From positions 1 to 61,244 of the IMG/VR virus record IMGVR_UViG_3300034170_000071: a stretch of 61,244 bases of DNA; one strand, given 5' to 3'. The notes under the pieces are model-generated. The model worked only from the letters and a program-made list of their open reading frames with translations. It was not told the DNA's origin and made no database searches. The position numbers and the translations under genes are program-made. This document shows positions 48,046 through 56,486 of the stretch, piece by piece (position 1 is the first letter of the stretch; each line of letters begins with the position of its first letter). The stretch is from a virus.

Positions 48046-48750
48046 TTAATCCTTTCGCGGTTGACCCATATGCCATTGATAGTGGACTTCGATCAAATCT
48101 TCGTCGTTGATCATACGGCGGTGCATGTACGAATCCGTATAAACCGGAATGCCTTTGTACCAGCCAATGTGGCCGTTGAATTGCTGTTCGATAGTCGAGC
48201 TATCACCACGGCGCAATTCCCAATCTACGGCGGAAACAACATTGTAAAAATCCGGAAGAAACCGCTGTGGAATCAGAATGTGTTCCGGACGGGAAGTGGA
48301 GCCGCTGAACAGGCTGTCGTCAAACACTTCGCTCTTTTGAGGCACGCAGTATTTAGCGCTGTCTTTTTTCGCCGTGTAATAGGGCGTGCGGGTGTATTCC
48401 AAATCACGGCTGAACTTGCCACCCCACTGGCCGAAAATGATCGGTGCGCCACGCACATAAGAAAACTCTGGAATGGCGTAAACGTCCGAAAAGATTTCAA
48501 CGGAATTTGCTGTACCGATGAAACCACCGGCCACGTTATCCGCAGTCATGGGCGCCAGTTGGATCATGTTCGTTTCGCTCTCCCACTTAATCAGCAAATC
48601 CATGTAAGGCGATGGCAGCAGAACATAGGTGGCGTTTGCTGTCATGTCGAGGAACAGCGCCAGCGATTCTTGGTTGTCTTTTGCGAAGAACGTCTGCCCA
48701 TCGCGGGGCAAGTCCAAGTAGTTGAATTGGTCTTCTATTGACTTATTCAC
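48046..48750 (-). CDS. Unknown protein with YKGIPV motif, larger relative
   Basis: This 234-residue protein starts at GTG 48750 with N-terminal MNKSIEDQFNYLDLP. The body includes ATYVLLPSPYMDLLIKW, GGFIGTANSVEIFSD, FSYVRGAPIIFGQWGGKF and the C-terminal motif NGHIGWYKGIPVYTDSYMH. The SVEIFSD...GQWGGKF region is reminiscent of phage structural proteins but not conclusive. A one-mismatch copy of AAAACTGTAAAT (48745-48756) overlaps the start codon. Function is unknown. Confidence 0.5.
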   Translation of the reverse strand: MNKSIEDQFNYLDLPRDGQTFFAKDNQESLALFLDMTANATYVLLPSPYMDLLIKWESETNMIQLAPMTADNVAGGFIGTANSVEIFSDVYAIPEFSYVRGAPIIFGQWGGKFSRDLEYTRTPYYTAKKDSAKYCVPQKSEVFDDSLFSGSTSRPEHILIPQRFLPDFYNVVSAVDWELRRGDSSTIEQQFNGHIGWYKGIPVYTDSYMHRRMINDEDLIEVHYQWHMGQPRKD

Positions 48751-48762
48751 AGTTTTTAATTC

Positions 48763-49200
48763 CTACAGAAAATAATCGGAAAGGCGAGCCTGTGACTGGC
48801 GCATTTCCACCTTGTGTGGCGTTGGATCGTTCCAGCAGGTTGTGAGAAATACATCCCACATTTTCATCATCGTATCGACCATGGGTTGCGGACTGCCGCG
48901 ATCCACATAACGCTTGTGGTAATCGCTGCACAAGTCTGCACTCGGGTAGAACAGTGCGTAGGGGATTTGCAGGTTCCACAATTCCGTGCGCAGGTTCAAC
49001 CACGTCGGCAACAGCACCGTAACACCCGGAATTTTCAGGGCTGATTTGATGCGCACGATGTATGCAGGAATATCGTTTTTGAGGTCTGGAAAATCCAGAT
49101 CAATAAACGAAAGGTTTTGCTGCGTCAGCCGAGATTTGCCAATGCCGGGAAACCCGCAGATAACCCGCACACCTTGGGGCAGTTGGTAGTTACCAGACAT
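48763..49200 (-). CDS. P-loop NTP-binding protein (GFPGIGKS type)
   Basis: This 145-residue protein has Walker A GFPGIGKSRLTQQ at about residues 17-29, then LSFIDLDFPDL, a DxD-like element, PAYIVRIKSALKIPGVTVLLPTW, and YALFYPSADLCSDYHKRYVDRGSP. I know this layout from a family of small phage and gut-bacterial P-loop proteins resembling nucleoside or adenylate kinases; the substrate is not known. Its place between thymidylate synthase and DHFR makes a nucleotide-kinase role plausible. The start ATG overlaps the previous stop (TAATG). Confidence 0.6.
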   Translation of the reverse strand: MSGNYQLPQGVRVICGFPGIGKSRLTQQNLSFIDLDFPDLKNDIPAYIVRIKSALKIPGVTVLLPTWLNLRTELWNLQIPYALFYPSADLCSDYHKRYVDRGSPQPMVDTMMKMWDVFLTTCWNDPTPHKVEMRQSQARLSDYFL

Positions 49201-49712
49201 TAGTCGGCTCCAAAAAATACAGGTTCTGTTTCTACGCCCTTTGGAGCCAACGGAATCTCTTCGTCGTCGGCCAGTTCACGCACGCGCAGTTCCATGGAAT
49301 ACCAAACCGTCATGTAATGTTCACTGTCTTTGTATTCGTCACCATCGCGCACGTGCCGGTGGGCGTCGTCTTGAACCTCTTCCCAATAATAAAACCAGCG
49401 CCCGGTTTTACCTGCAAACATATCGTCGATGATTTGGGCCAACGCTCGCTGTGCGTGGAACGCTTTCACGTTACGATTGGTCAGCAGCTTTTTATCGAAG
49501 TTCACATACGTCGAAAACTCCGGAATTTGATTGTCGTAAAGCTCAACCAGCCAGCCCATTTGTTCGAGCATTTCCGACCATGCCCAAATGTCGTTGGTGA
49601 ACTCGCCACAATCACCACGGGCCTTCCAACGCTTTTTAAAATCCGCGTTGAACTCGGCTTTAGCACGCTGCGCCAGTTCTTCCGCGCTCGGAAAATCAGA
49701 AACGCTTGGCAT
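49200..49712 (-). CDS. Unknown protein downstream of thymidylate synthase
   Basis: This 170-residue acidic protein starts at ATG 49712, a base from the thymidylate synthase stop. Longer in-frame reading would overlap that gene by over 100 bases and is rejected. It has helices (SAEELAQRAKAEFNADFKKRW; AFHAQRALAQIIDDMFAG) and a central WAWSEMLEQMGWLVELYDN. Numerous tryptophans suggest a compact fold. No family is recognised. Confidence 0.5.
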   Translation of the reverse strand: MPSVSDFPSAEELAQRAKAEFNADFKKRWKARGDCGEFTNDIWAWSEMLEQMGWLVELYDNQIPEFSTYVNFDKKLLTNRNVKAFHAQRALAQIIDDMFAGKTGRWFYYWEEVQDDAHRHVRDGDEYKDSEHYMTVWYSMELRVRELADDEEIPLAPKGVETEPVFFGAD

Positions 49713-49713
49713 G

Positions 49714-51102
49714 TTAATTCCCCGCAATCGGCGCTTTGATCGAATCGTAGGATTCATAACCGACCAACGAAACGTCGTCAGTGCGAATATCACGAATCGA
49801 CGTGCGCGGGATTGGGCAATCTGCAATATGCAGCTTCGGCGCCTTGTGAATAATCAGACGCTGCAATTGTTCGGCAACCTGATCGACATGGTTCGCGTAA
49901 ATGTGCGCATCGCCCACCGTCACGTGGTAATGGCGAGCGCGCAGGCCGTGGACGTTTGCCAGCATTTCGGTAAGCAACGCGTACTGCGCAACGTTAAACG
50001 GATTGCCGAGGAAAATATCGTTCGAACGCAGGTACAATTTGCAATCGAGGAAATGCTTCCCGTCCGAGTCAGTATTCGAACTGACGTACCACTGTGCCAG
50101 CGTGTGGCAAGGAGGCAACGACATTTCGTCAAGCTGTGCAACGTTCCAGCCTGTCAGGATAATGCGACGGCCAGCGGAATGCTTTGGCAACTCGCCTTTA
50201 TGGAAAAGCACTTCGTCTTTGATTGCTTTTTCGATCAATGCAATCTGATCAATTTCGCGACGAACTACAACCTGATTTGCGTCTTCGAAACCGGTGTAAA
50301 CAAAATCCCGTGAACCCCATTTTTCGTAGGCATCAACACGACCTAAAATGTCGCCTGCTGGGATAATGCGAATGTCTTCCCACGCACACCATTGCTTGCC
50401 GTAGATTTCACCAAGGTGGCCGTCGCTCAAAGCGCGTTCCGGAATGCCCCAGTTATTCAGCTTGGCTTCGATTGCAAACGTGTGGTCTTGCGTGCGCTCG
50501 CTCAACTGGAAGTCGCGGCCACCGTCTTCTGTACGCATGAAAGGAACGCCGATTTCTTCGAGAAAATCGTTCATCACTTTCTGCTGATTGCTGCCCAACA
50601 AAAGTAGGCGTTGCAGCAGGTCGAGTTCTTTCCCTTCGTAAACTTCAGTACCGGGATAAACGTTCTGATCCCAAATACCGACGCCCAAATCTTTCAGGGT
50701 TTTCAGGTCGGTTTTACCTTTGAGCATCCAGTCGATGGTTTCGATTTTCATCGTTTTGAATGCGAGACGCTTACCGGTAATGGCCGGGAAATTCTCACGC
50801 AAATCGAACTTGAAATTCACGTCACCGAAAGCAGAAATGGTTCCGGTTTTGGTACGGTCGTCGCGGCGCTCGCCATTCGCCATGATGTAACGCAACCAGT
50901 TGTTGTACTGGTGGTCGAATGGGTTGTCTTCGTAGCTGACTTGGCCGCCAACGTATACCAACTTTTTTGTAATGGTGTGGGTGATTTCAACCGGGCGCCC
51001 ATCTGCCAGCGTTGCCTCCCCGAAAGCGACGGCGTGTTCTTCGCCAACGTTCGCATACCCTTTTTGTTCGAAGTTTCCGACTGGTAGTTTGCCTAAATGC
51101 AT
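49714..51102 (-). CDS. thyA: Thymidylate synthase (ThyA type) with large insertions
   Basis: This 462-residue enzyme methylates dUMP with methylene-tetrahydrofolate. Motifs are RRDDRTKTGTISAFG (phosphate-binding Arg), ENFPAITGKRL, HLGEIYGKQWCAW, AGRRIILTGWNVAQLDEM, the catalytic Cys in PPCHTLAQWYV, SNDIFLGNPFNVAQYALL and VGDAHIYANH. It is much longer than E. coli ThyA (264): about 75 extra N-terminal residues, some 65 between the D-N and Y-G-K-Q motifs and some 35 before the R-R-I-I motif. The usual QWRAW has Cys for Arg. ATG 51102 is chosen since TGGAG lies before it; ATG 51117 adds five residues. Confidence 0.85.
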   Translation of the reverse strand: MHLGKLPVGNFEQKGYANVGEEHAVAFGEATLADGRPVEITHTITKKLVYVGGQVSYEDNPFDHQYNNWLRYIMANGERRDDRTKTGTISAFGDVNFKFDLRENFPAITGKRLAFKTMKIETIDWMLKGKTDLKTLKDLGVGIWDQNVYPGTEVYEGKELDLLQRLLLLGSNQQKVMNDFLEEIGVPFMRTEDGGRDFQLSERTQDHTFAIEAKLNNWGIPERALSDGHLGEIYGKQWCAWEDIRIIPAGDILGRVDAYEKWGSRDFVYTGFEDANQVVVRREIDQIALIEKAIKDEVLFHKGELPKHSAGRRIILTGWNVAQLDEMSLPPCHTLAQWYVSSNTDSDGKHFLDCKLYLRSNDIFLGNPFNVAQYALLTEMLANVHGLRARHYHVTVGDAHIYANHVDQVAEQLQRLIIHKAPKLHIADCPIPRTSIRDIRTDDVSLVGYESYDSIKAPIAGN

Positions 51103-51149
51103 CGTTAACAACTCCATTAAGAAGGCATTAATTGCCTGTTGTGCGTAAT

Positions 51150-51176
51150 TTACTCATATATGATATTTACAGTATT
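51150..51176 (-). promoter_or_regulatory. Promoter-like motif ahead of the - strand operon
   Basis: Read on the - strand, AATACTGTAAAT (51176 down to 51165) matches the repeated 12-mer in 11 of 12 positions, followed by ATCATATATGAG. It lies about 50 bases upstream of thymidylate synthase in the divergent 86-base gap and is correctly oriented for the operon. The + strand side of the gap shows only the ribosome site GGGGGA for the PAAR gene. Confidence 0.5.
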
Positions 51177-51203
51177 AGCACGCCATGCACGGGGGAACGC
51201 TAC

Positions 51204-51497
51204 ATGGGCCAACCGAACGTTCGTATCAATACCGACATGTCTAGCGGGCACGGGTGCTGGCCGCCCACGCTCCCTATTCAAGCGTCGATGAATGTGTTTT
51301 GCAATGGGCTGGCCGAAGTGCGTGTAGGTGACGCCTACATGGTCCACTTGTGTCCGGGCAAAGGTGCCCACCAAGGTAAGGCATTAACAGGCGCCACAAA
51401 AACGTTCACCAATGGCAAATTGGTACACACCGTGGGCGGCGCGATTGATTGCGGCGACATGGCGCAGAACGGCAGCCCTAACGTATTCTCGGGATAA
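51204..51497 (+). CDS. PAAR-type tail-tip protein
   Basis: This 97-residue protein starts at ATG 51204 (ribosome site GGGGGAACG). The sequence has the small PAAR repeat arrangement: SSGHGCWPPTLPI, NVFCNGLAEVRVGDAYMVHLCPG and AIDCGDMAQNGSPNV, with conserved Cys and His that bind a metal at the tip. It would cap the gp5-like trimer (gene at 23456) as the sharpened point of the contractile tail. Neighbouring gp25-like and gp6-like genes support a baseplate role. Confidence 0.75.
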   Translation: MGQPNVRINTDMSSGHGCWPPTLPIQASMNVFCNGLAEVRVGDAYMVHLCPGKGAHQGKALTGATKTFTNGKLVHTVGGAIDCGDMAQNGSPNVFSG

Positions 51498-51500
51498 ATC

Positions 51501-51887
51501 ATGGTTGATAAAACATATCGGTATTCAGACGTAAGCCTGTACGCCGAACAGACACAAAACGCTTTGGTTTTCGACGAATATTCCGTCAACCAAAATATCC
51601 TGATGATTCTGGCAACGCCCATTCGTAGCGCATGGTTCAACCCTTCGATTGGTTGTCTCATTCCAGAATTTCTTTTTGATCCGGTGGACGAATTCACTGC
51701 GGACAAAATCAAAGACGAAATCATTAACGTGCTTCCGCGCAATATGGAAACACGTGTGGTCGTCACCGGGTGTATTGTTATTCCAATGCCAGACGACGGC
51801 ATGTTCTATGTCACCATCCAATACGATGCGCCTGACCTGAATAAAACTAAAATCGTATTCAACTTTAACTTGGGTCGGACACTATGA
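51501..51887 (+). CDS. gp25-like baseplate wedge protein
   Basis: This 128-residue protein has features of the gp25/W lysozyme-like wedge family: an N-terminal strand, NQNILMILATPIRSAWFNPSIGC (the family's R-x-x-x-x-P-x-x-G element), a helix ADKIKDEIINVLPRNMETRV, and strands with VVTGCIVIPMPDDGMFYVTI. In T4, gp25 joins gp6 and the sheath. The three-base spacing from PAAR and the overlap with the gp6-like gene give the usual order of these genes. Confidence 0.75.
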   Translation: MVDKTYRYSDVSLYAEQTQNALVFDEYSVNQNILMILATPIRSAWFNPSIGCLIPEFLFDPVDEFTADKIKDEIINVLPRNMETRVVVTGCIVIPMPDDGMFYVTIQYDAPDLNKTKIVFNFNLGRTL

Positions 51888-53344
51888 GTGATGATCGCGA
51901 CATTTTCCCTACCGCAATTGTTGACCTCGACGAAGCTGCATTATTCTTCGCGGACAAACTGAAAGAAACCGGCGTGTGGGACGACATGCTGCCAACCAAC
52001 GTTGGTGCATTTATTCAACGGATGTTTTCGGGTGCTGCTGTCGGCCACCAGCATTCGATCCACACCGCCGCACGTAACGCCTTTTTCCAAACCGCCCAGC
52101 GCGATTCCAGCATCTATGCACTGACACGCGGGCAAGGCGTATTCATGGAACGTCGGGCCGGGGCTTCCACCACTGCGCGCATGCGTAACGGCTACTCGAC
52201 CACGATGTTTATTCCGCCGTTTAGCCAGCACGTTGTGGACTCGGTTCCGTTTTATAACCCATCGCAGTATTACGTTATTTCCGGCCAAACAGCGGACGTA
52301 ATTCTGACCCAAGGCGTTATCAAAACGAAGGCGTTCGACCTCGACACAATCACCGATCTTAACCTGTACGAATTCCTTTTGGGCGAGCCGGGTTTTAACG
52401 TGAGTGCAGAACTTTACGTTACGGTCACGGATAAAAACACGGGTAACGTGCGCCAGTGGGAACAGACAAAGCGCGGCCTGTACGAATACACGGCAGACGA
52501 TTACATTTATTTCCACAGCACCACCGCAACCGGTGACGTTTCGCTGACTTTCGGTACGGGTGAATACGGCGCGAAGCTCCCGACTAAATCGACGCTGAAT
52601 ATTCGCTACGTCGTTAACGAAGGCACCAAACACAACGCGATTTTCCCCGGTGTGCGAACCACCTACATTGCGAACCCTATGATTCAGGGCGAAACGCTGG
52701 AAACCTCGGCGGGCGGTGCTGATCCGAAAGAGGCTGCTTACTACCGCACTTATTCGCCGGTTCTTTATCGTGCGAAAGACAAGTGGATTTCGGTTGAAGA
52801 AATCGCGGCAGGTATTCGCAAATATCCGGGCGTTGCTGACTGTGCGGTATTGGGTCAGCGGGATATCGCGCCAGAAGACAAAACGTGGATGAACACCGTG
52901 CGCATTTGCGTACTGCCACGCAACACGGATAACTGGGGCGGATCGAATCCAAACCCTAAATCGGCCAGCTGGCAAACCTTCGTTAAATGGTTGCAACCAA
53001 AGATCCACGGATCGCTGGAAATCCAAGCGTGGAACCCAACGCAAGTACCGGTGAAAGTGCAGGTGCAGATTGCGTTCTACAGCTGGGCTGCAACCAACGT
53101 TGATAAGCTGGTGCAAACAATTGAAGAACGGATTTACAAGCTATTCGAGAAACGCCAAGGCATTTTGAAACGTCGGATTTCCAAATCTGATATCGAAAAA
53201 GCCTGTCGAATTGACGGTGTGGATTACATCGAAATTCTCAGCCCAATTGAACGCTCTATTGTTCTGGAAGATCCTACTTCCTATTGTGTGCTGGCCGAAA
53301 AGCCTCTGATCATCCCTTCGATTTCGGAGCGCGTTGATGAATAA
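51884..53344 (+). CDS. gp6/J-like baseplate wedge protein
   Basis: This 486-residue protein is a candidate for the gp6-like wedge protein that builds the ring of the baseplate. Segments NAFFQTAQRDSSIYALTRGQG near residue 65 match the N-terminal S-x-x-x-x-A-x-x-x-G signature of gp6/BppJ proteins; later TFGTGEYGAKLPTKSTLNIRY and, from residue 275, ADPKEAAYYRTYSPVLYR, WISVEEIAAGIRKYPGVADC and KSDIEKACRIDGVDYIEI follow. The order gp25-like then gp6-like matches P2, Mu and T4-type baseplate clusters. Confidence 0.75.
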   Translation: MSDDRDIFPTAIVDLDEAALFFADKLKETGVWDDMLPTNVGAFIQRMFSGAAVGHQHSIHTAARNAFFQTAQRDSSIYALTRGQGVFMERRAGASTTARMRNGYSTTMFIPPFSQHVVDSVPFYNPSQYYVISGQTADVILTQGVIKTKAFDLDTITDLNLYEFLLGEPGFNVSAELYVTVTDKNTGNVRQWEQTKRGLYEYTADDYIYFHSTTATGDVSLTFGTGEYGAKLPTKSTLNIRYVVNEGTKHNAIFPGVRTTYIANPMIQGETLETSAGGADPKEAAYYRTYSPVLYRAKDKWISVEEIAAGIRKYPGVADCAVLGQRDIAPEDKTWMNTVRICVLPRNTDNWGGSNPNPKSASWQTFVKWLQPKIHGSLEIQAWNPTQVPVKVQVQIAFYSWAATNVDKLVQTIEERIYKLFEKRQGILKRRISKSDIEKACRIDGVDYIEILSPIERSIVLEDPTSYCVLAEKPLIIPSISERVDE

Positions 53345-56300
53345 GATTGATTTTTCCGAACTCGACGTAGAGTTCATCCGGGAACAACCATTGTGGGGCG
53401 CCTTTCTGGAGGCCCTGCAAGAATTCATGACGGTGCAGATTCGTGACCCGTTGTCGCAGGTGCATAAAATCCGTGATATCTCGGCCAAGACGCCGCTGGT
53501 ATTCGTTAAACAGGCACTGCGCGACCTCGGTATCACCCTGCCACCGGATATGATCGTGGACCCGGAACGTTTGTACAATTCGGTCTACATGATCCCATTG
53601 ATTCACCAGTTGACCGGCCTCGAATCTGCCACGCGAATGATTGCCTATATCTTGGGCCGTCGCGTGGTTTCGCGTGACCTTTACACCGAGGATTACATCG
53701 GTTTTTATGAAGAGCCATTAGGTGCGCTGCGCATTGACGGCGGCACGTGGTACAAGACAACGCATATCAATCTGGAAATGCAGAAAGTTCCCGCCGACCA
53801 GACTATCACCCTGCCCACTGGCACAACGCTGAAGGATCGCTTCCTGTCGGCGTTTTTCTCGTTGGCGCCTGTGAATCTCGTTATTGATCAATTCTTTTTC
53901 AGTATTGAAATCGAAAACAAAGACGATTTTGCGATGCAGGGCGTGGTGTACAAACAGCCGGTTCGCCGGTTGGTTTGCGATTCAGATTATTCGCTGGAAA
54001 ATGCGGTGTTTGCAATCGACGGCCCGGACCACGTGAACAGCGGGGAATCCGCAAGCTATCGGCTGATCGCCAAAGGGCAGGAATTCGAAAGCAACGATTG
54101 GACTTCTACGCATCCCGGTTTTGTTTCGGTTAAACAGGGATTTGCGACGTTCTCCGGATTCCAACAGGATACGCTGATTACTTTGCAGGCCACCATTCGC
54201 GGTCAAGTTGTCACCAAAAACGTGACGGTTAATCTTGGCATGCAAGATATTCGAATGCTGAATATCGACGGCCCGGACGAAATCCTTTCTACGCAAACCG
54301 GTGATTACCGTGTGGTCGTTTATCACGCGATGGGCAACGACGTTATTCCGGTTGACCTGAAAGTTTTGAGCCCCTACGCGTATTTCATTGGCGACACTTT
54401 GCACGGGCGCAATCTGACTGCGGATCAAGAAGTTGTAGTTAACTGCAAAGTCTCGATTAATGGCATTGCCTACAGCGCTTCGAAACACGTGAAATTGCGG
54501 TATGTTGATCCGTCCGTGCATTTGACGGGCCTCAGTATCTCGGGCTCTAGCCGTTTGAAAGAGGCGAGCGCTTCGCAGCTGTATGCAACCGCGTTTTTCT
54601 CGGATGGTTCCAGCGCCGATGTAACGTCGTATTGGAATTCGAGTTCGCCGGTTGTTGTAGTGGATAACGGATTGGCTTCGACCATGCTTGTGAGTGGCGA
54701 AACTAAGGTGGAAATCACTGCTGAATATGGTTTCCGGCAAGTGGTGTTAACCGCGCAGCACGACGCCGTGGTTTATCCTGAATTCCTACAACAGGCAGGC
54801 CTGACAATCATCGGCCCAACAATGGTTAACGAATTGGAACGGGTGCAATATACCTGTTTCGCCATTATGTCCGATGGCACTTCGACCACCGTTGTTCCTG
54901 ATTGGTTTGTTACCGATTTTTCTATCACGCCGACCGGTACGTTTACCGCTGGTTACGTGAATGATCAAATCAATATGGAAGTGCGCGCCTCCTATGGCGG
55001 AATGTCGCAAGTTCTTCAGGTCACAGTGCAGCGCCCACCGGTTACATTGCAACAGCTGCTGATCGTGGGGGCCGATACAGTCAAAGAAGGCACCGTTTAT
55101 AAATACGAGGCTTACGCGCAATATACCGATGGCCGGATTATTCCAATTGTGCCGCTTTGGACCCTCAACCCAGTTATCGAATGGGCAACCCTGATCGACG
55201 GCGAACTGTTGATTGAAGCGCCTGACGAACCGCTGATTAATATGCAGGTTTCATATGCAGAAAATGGGCGTGTTTATCAGCAGACGAAAACAATTGTCTG
55301 CCAAGGTGCAACGAACAGCATTCAAGGCCTGATGATTACCGGCCCGAACGAAGTAAATGCACTGGACCGCATTATCCTGACGGCGACCGCGATGTATGAG
55401 GATGGTTCTTTTGCAACGGTGCATCCGCAATGGGAAATCTACAGCCTCGACGTGAACGCGGATTATGTGGCGGCTGACATTGCAGGTTACGGCGTAGTGA
55501 CTGGGCGCGTAGTTGATCAAGATATGTTGGTGACTGTGCGTGCCACGTATTTTCAGGAAACTGCGGAATATTCGGTGCTGGTTAAATACGTTGCAATCAA
55601 AGGCCCCGACGTTCCAGTGAGTTCGCGTATTATCGGCAACCCTGTTATTTATTCGACGCAAATTGCCTCGTTTAGCCAAGCGATTCTGTTCAAACAGTGC
55701 CCGGCTGAATTGTTGGTATCGTCGGATTGGACTGTCGATAACACTGATGTAATTGTCGATGAAAACGGTTTCGTTACCTGCAAACTCAATCAGGATATGA
55801 CGTTCACCATTACGGCCACGTGGTCGTGCGGTGGCTATACCGTTACCGATTCGATGGCGGTGGTAGTTGTCCCGGTTGACGCTGCTTATATTGGCCTCGG
55901 TATTAGCGGCCCGGAAACAATTCAAATCGGCGTTAAAGAACGCTACGCAGCCGAAGCCTACACACCGGATACCGGTATCGTTGTTGGGCAGGGGATTGTG
56001 GTTACGCCGAAATGGACGATTTTGACCGATGCGCTGAATATTCACATGTTCGACGACGGCCAAGTAATGGTGCAGAACGCGGTGGTAAACCAGACGTTCA
56101 CAATTGGTGCTGAATTCCAATTCGAAAACACCATTGTTTCCAGTACGAAAACCGTTCGTGTATTGGGCAGCGGCCCGATCTATTGCACAGGTCAAACGGA
56201 AACCGTTGATTATTCCACACTGTTCTCCAAAAGCATCATGATTTCCGAACAGGCTTTCCGCGATGATTTCGTGGGTTACGGTTACATGCTGGTGCCCTCT

Positions 56301-56486
56301 ATATTCGGGCGTGTGCGTTTCTATGACGCAGTGACCGGTACAGAAGGTGGATGGGCAGGCCCGGACGGTTCTAATGTTCCAGCAATTCACAAAGAAACCG
56401 TGAATGACGTAGAGGTCAGCTGGTACGTTTATCGCACGATCAGCCACGACATGGGACAGAAGTCCTACAGGATCACATTCGGATGA
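53337..56486 (+). CDS. Baseplate/appendage protein with eight Ig-like repeats
   Basis: This 1049-residue protein's first about 200 residues (MNKIDFSELDVEFIREQPLW; KQALRDLGITLPPDM; ATRMIAYILGRRV) look like a tail-attachment domain next to gp6, in the place of gpI/gp7-type wedge proteins. From about residue 220 come eight immunoglobulin-like modules of roughly 85-100 residues, each opening with a hydrophobic-x-I-x-G pattern: FAIDGPD, LNIDGPDE, LSISGSS, LTIIGPT, LLIVGAD, LMITGPN, VAIKGPD, LGISGPE. Ig-like modules on virions often aid weak surface binding. The last 100 residues form a separate domain. ATG 53337 overlaps the previous stop. Confidence 0.7.
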   Translation: MNKIDFSELDVEFIREQPLWGAFLEALQEFMTVQIRDPLSQVHKIRDISAKTPLVFVKQALRDLGITLPPDMIVDPERLYNSVYMIPLIHQLTGLESATRMIAYILGRRVVSRDLYTEDYIGFYEEPLGALRIDGGTWYKTTHINLEMQKVPADQTITLPTGTTLKDRFLSAFFSLAPVNLVIDQFFFSIEIENKDDFAMQGVVYKQPVRRLVCDSDYSLENAVFAIDGPDHVNSGESASYRLIAKGQEFESNDWTSTHPGFVSVKQGFATFSGFQQDTLITLQATIRGQVVTKNVTVNLGMQDIRMLNIDGPDEILSTQTGDYRVVVYHAMGNDVIPVDLKVLSPYAYFIGDTLHGRNLTADQEVVVNCKVSINGIAYSASKHVKLRYVDPSVHLTGLSISGSSRLKEASASQLYATAFFSDGSSADVTSYWNSSSPVVVVDNGLASTMLVSGETKVEITAEYGFRQVVLTAQHDAVVYPEFLQQAGLTIIGPTMVNELERVQYTCFAIMSDGTSTTVVPDWFVTDFSITPTGTFTAGYVNDQINMEVRASYGGMSQVLQVTVQRPPVTLQQLLIVGADTVKEGTVYKYEAYAQYTDGRIIPIVPLWTLNPVIEWATLIDGELLIEAPDEPLINMQVSYAENGRVYQQTKTIVCQGATNSIQGLMITGPNEVNALDRIILTATAMYEDGSFATVHPQWEIYSLDVNADYVAADIAGYGVVTGRVVDQDMLVTVRATYFQETAEYSVLVKYVAIKGPDVPVSSRIIGNPVIYSTQIASFSQAILFKQCPAELLVSSDWTVDNTDVIVDENGFVTCKLNQDMTFTITATWSCGGYTVTDSMAVVVVPVDAAYIGLGISGPETIQIGVKERYAAEAYTPDTGIVVGQGIVVTPKWTILTDALNIHMFDDGQVMVQNAVVNQTFTIGAEFQFENTIVSSTKTVRVLGSGPIYCTGQTETVDYSTLFSKSIMISEQAFRDDFVGYGYMLVPSIFGRVRFYDAVTGTEGGWAGPDGSNVPAIHKETVNDVEVSWYVYRTISHDMGQKSYRITFG

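Noticed and set aside
51941-53116. A 391-codon - strand frame opposite the gp6-like gene
   Set aside because: It overlaps a well-supported wedge gene along its whole length and its translation has no recognisable features.
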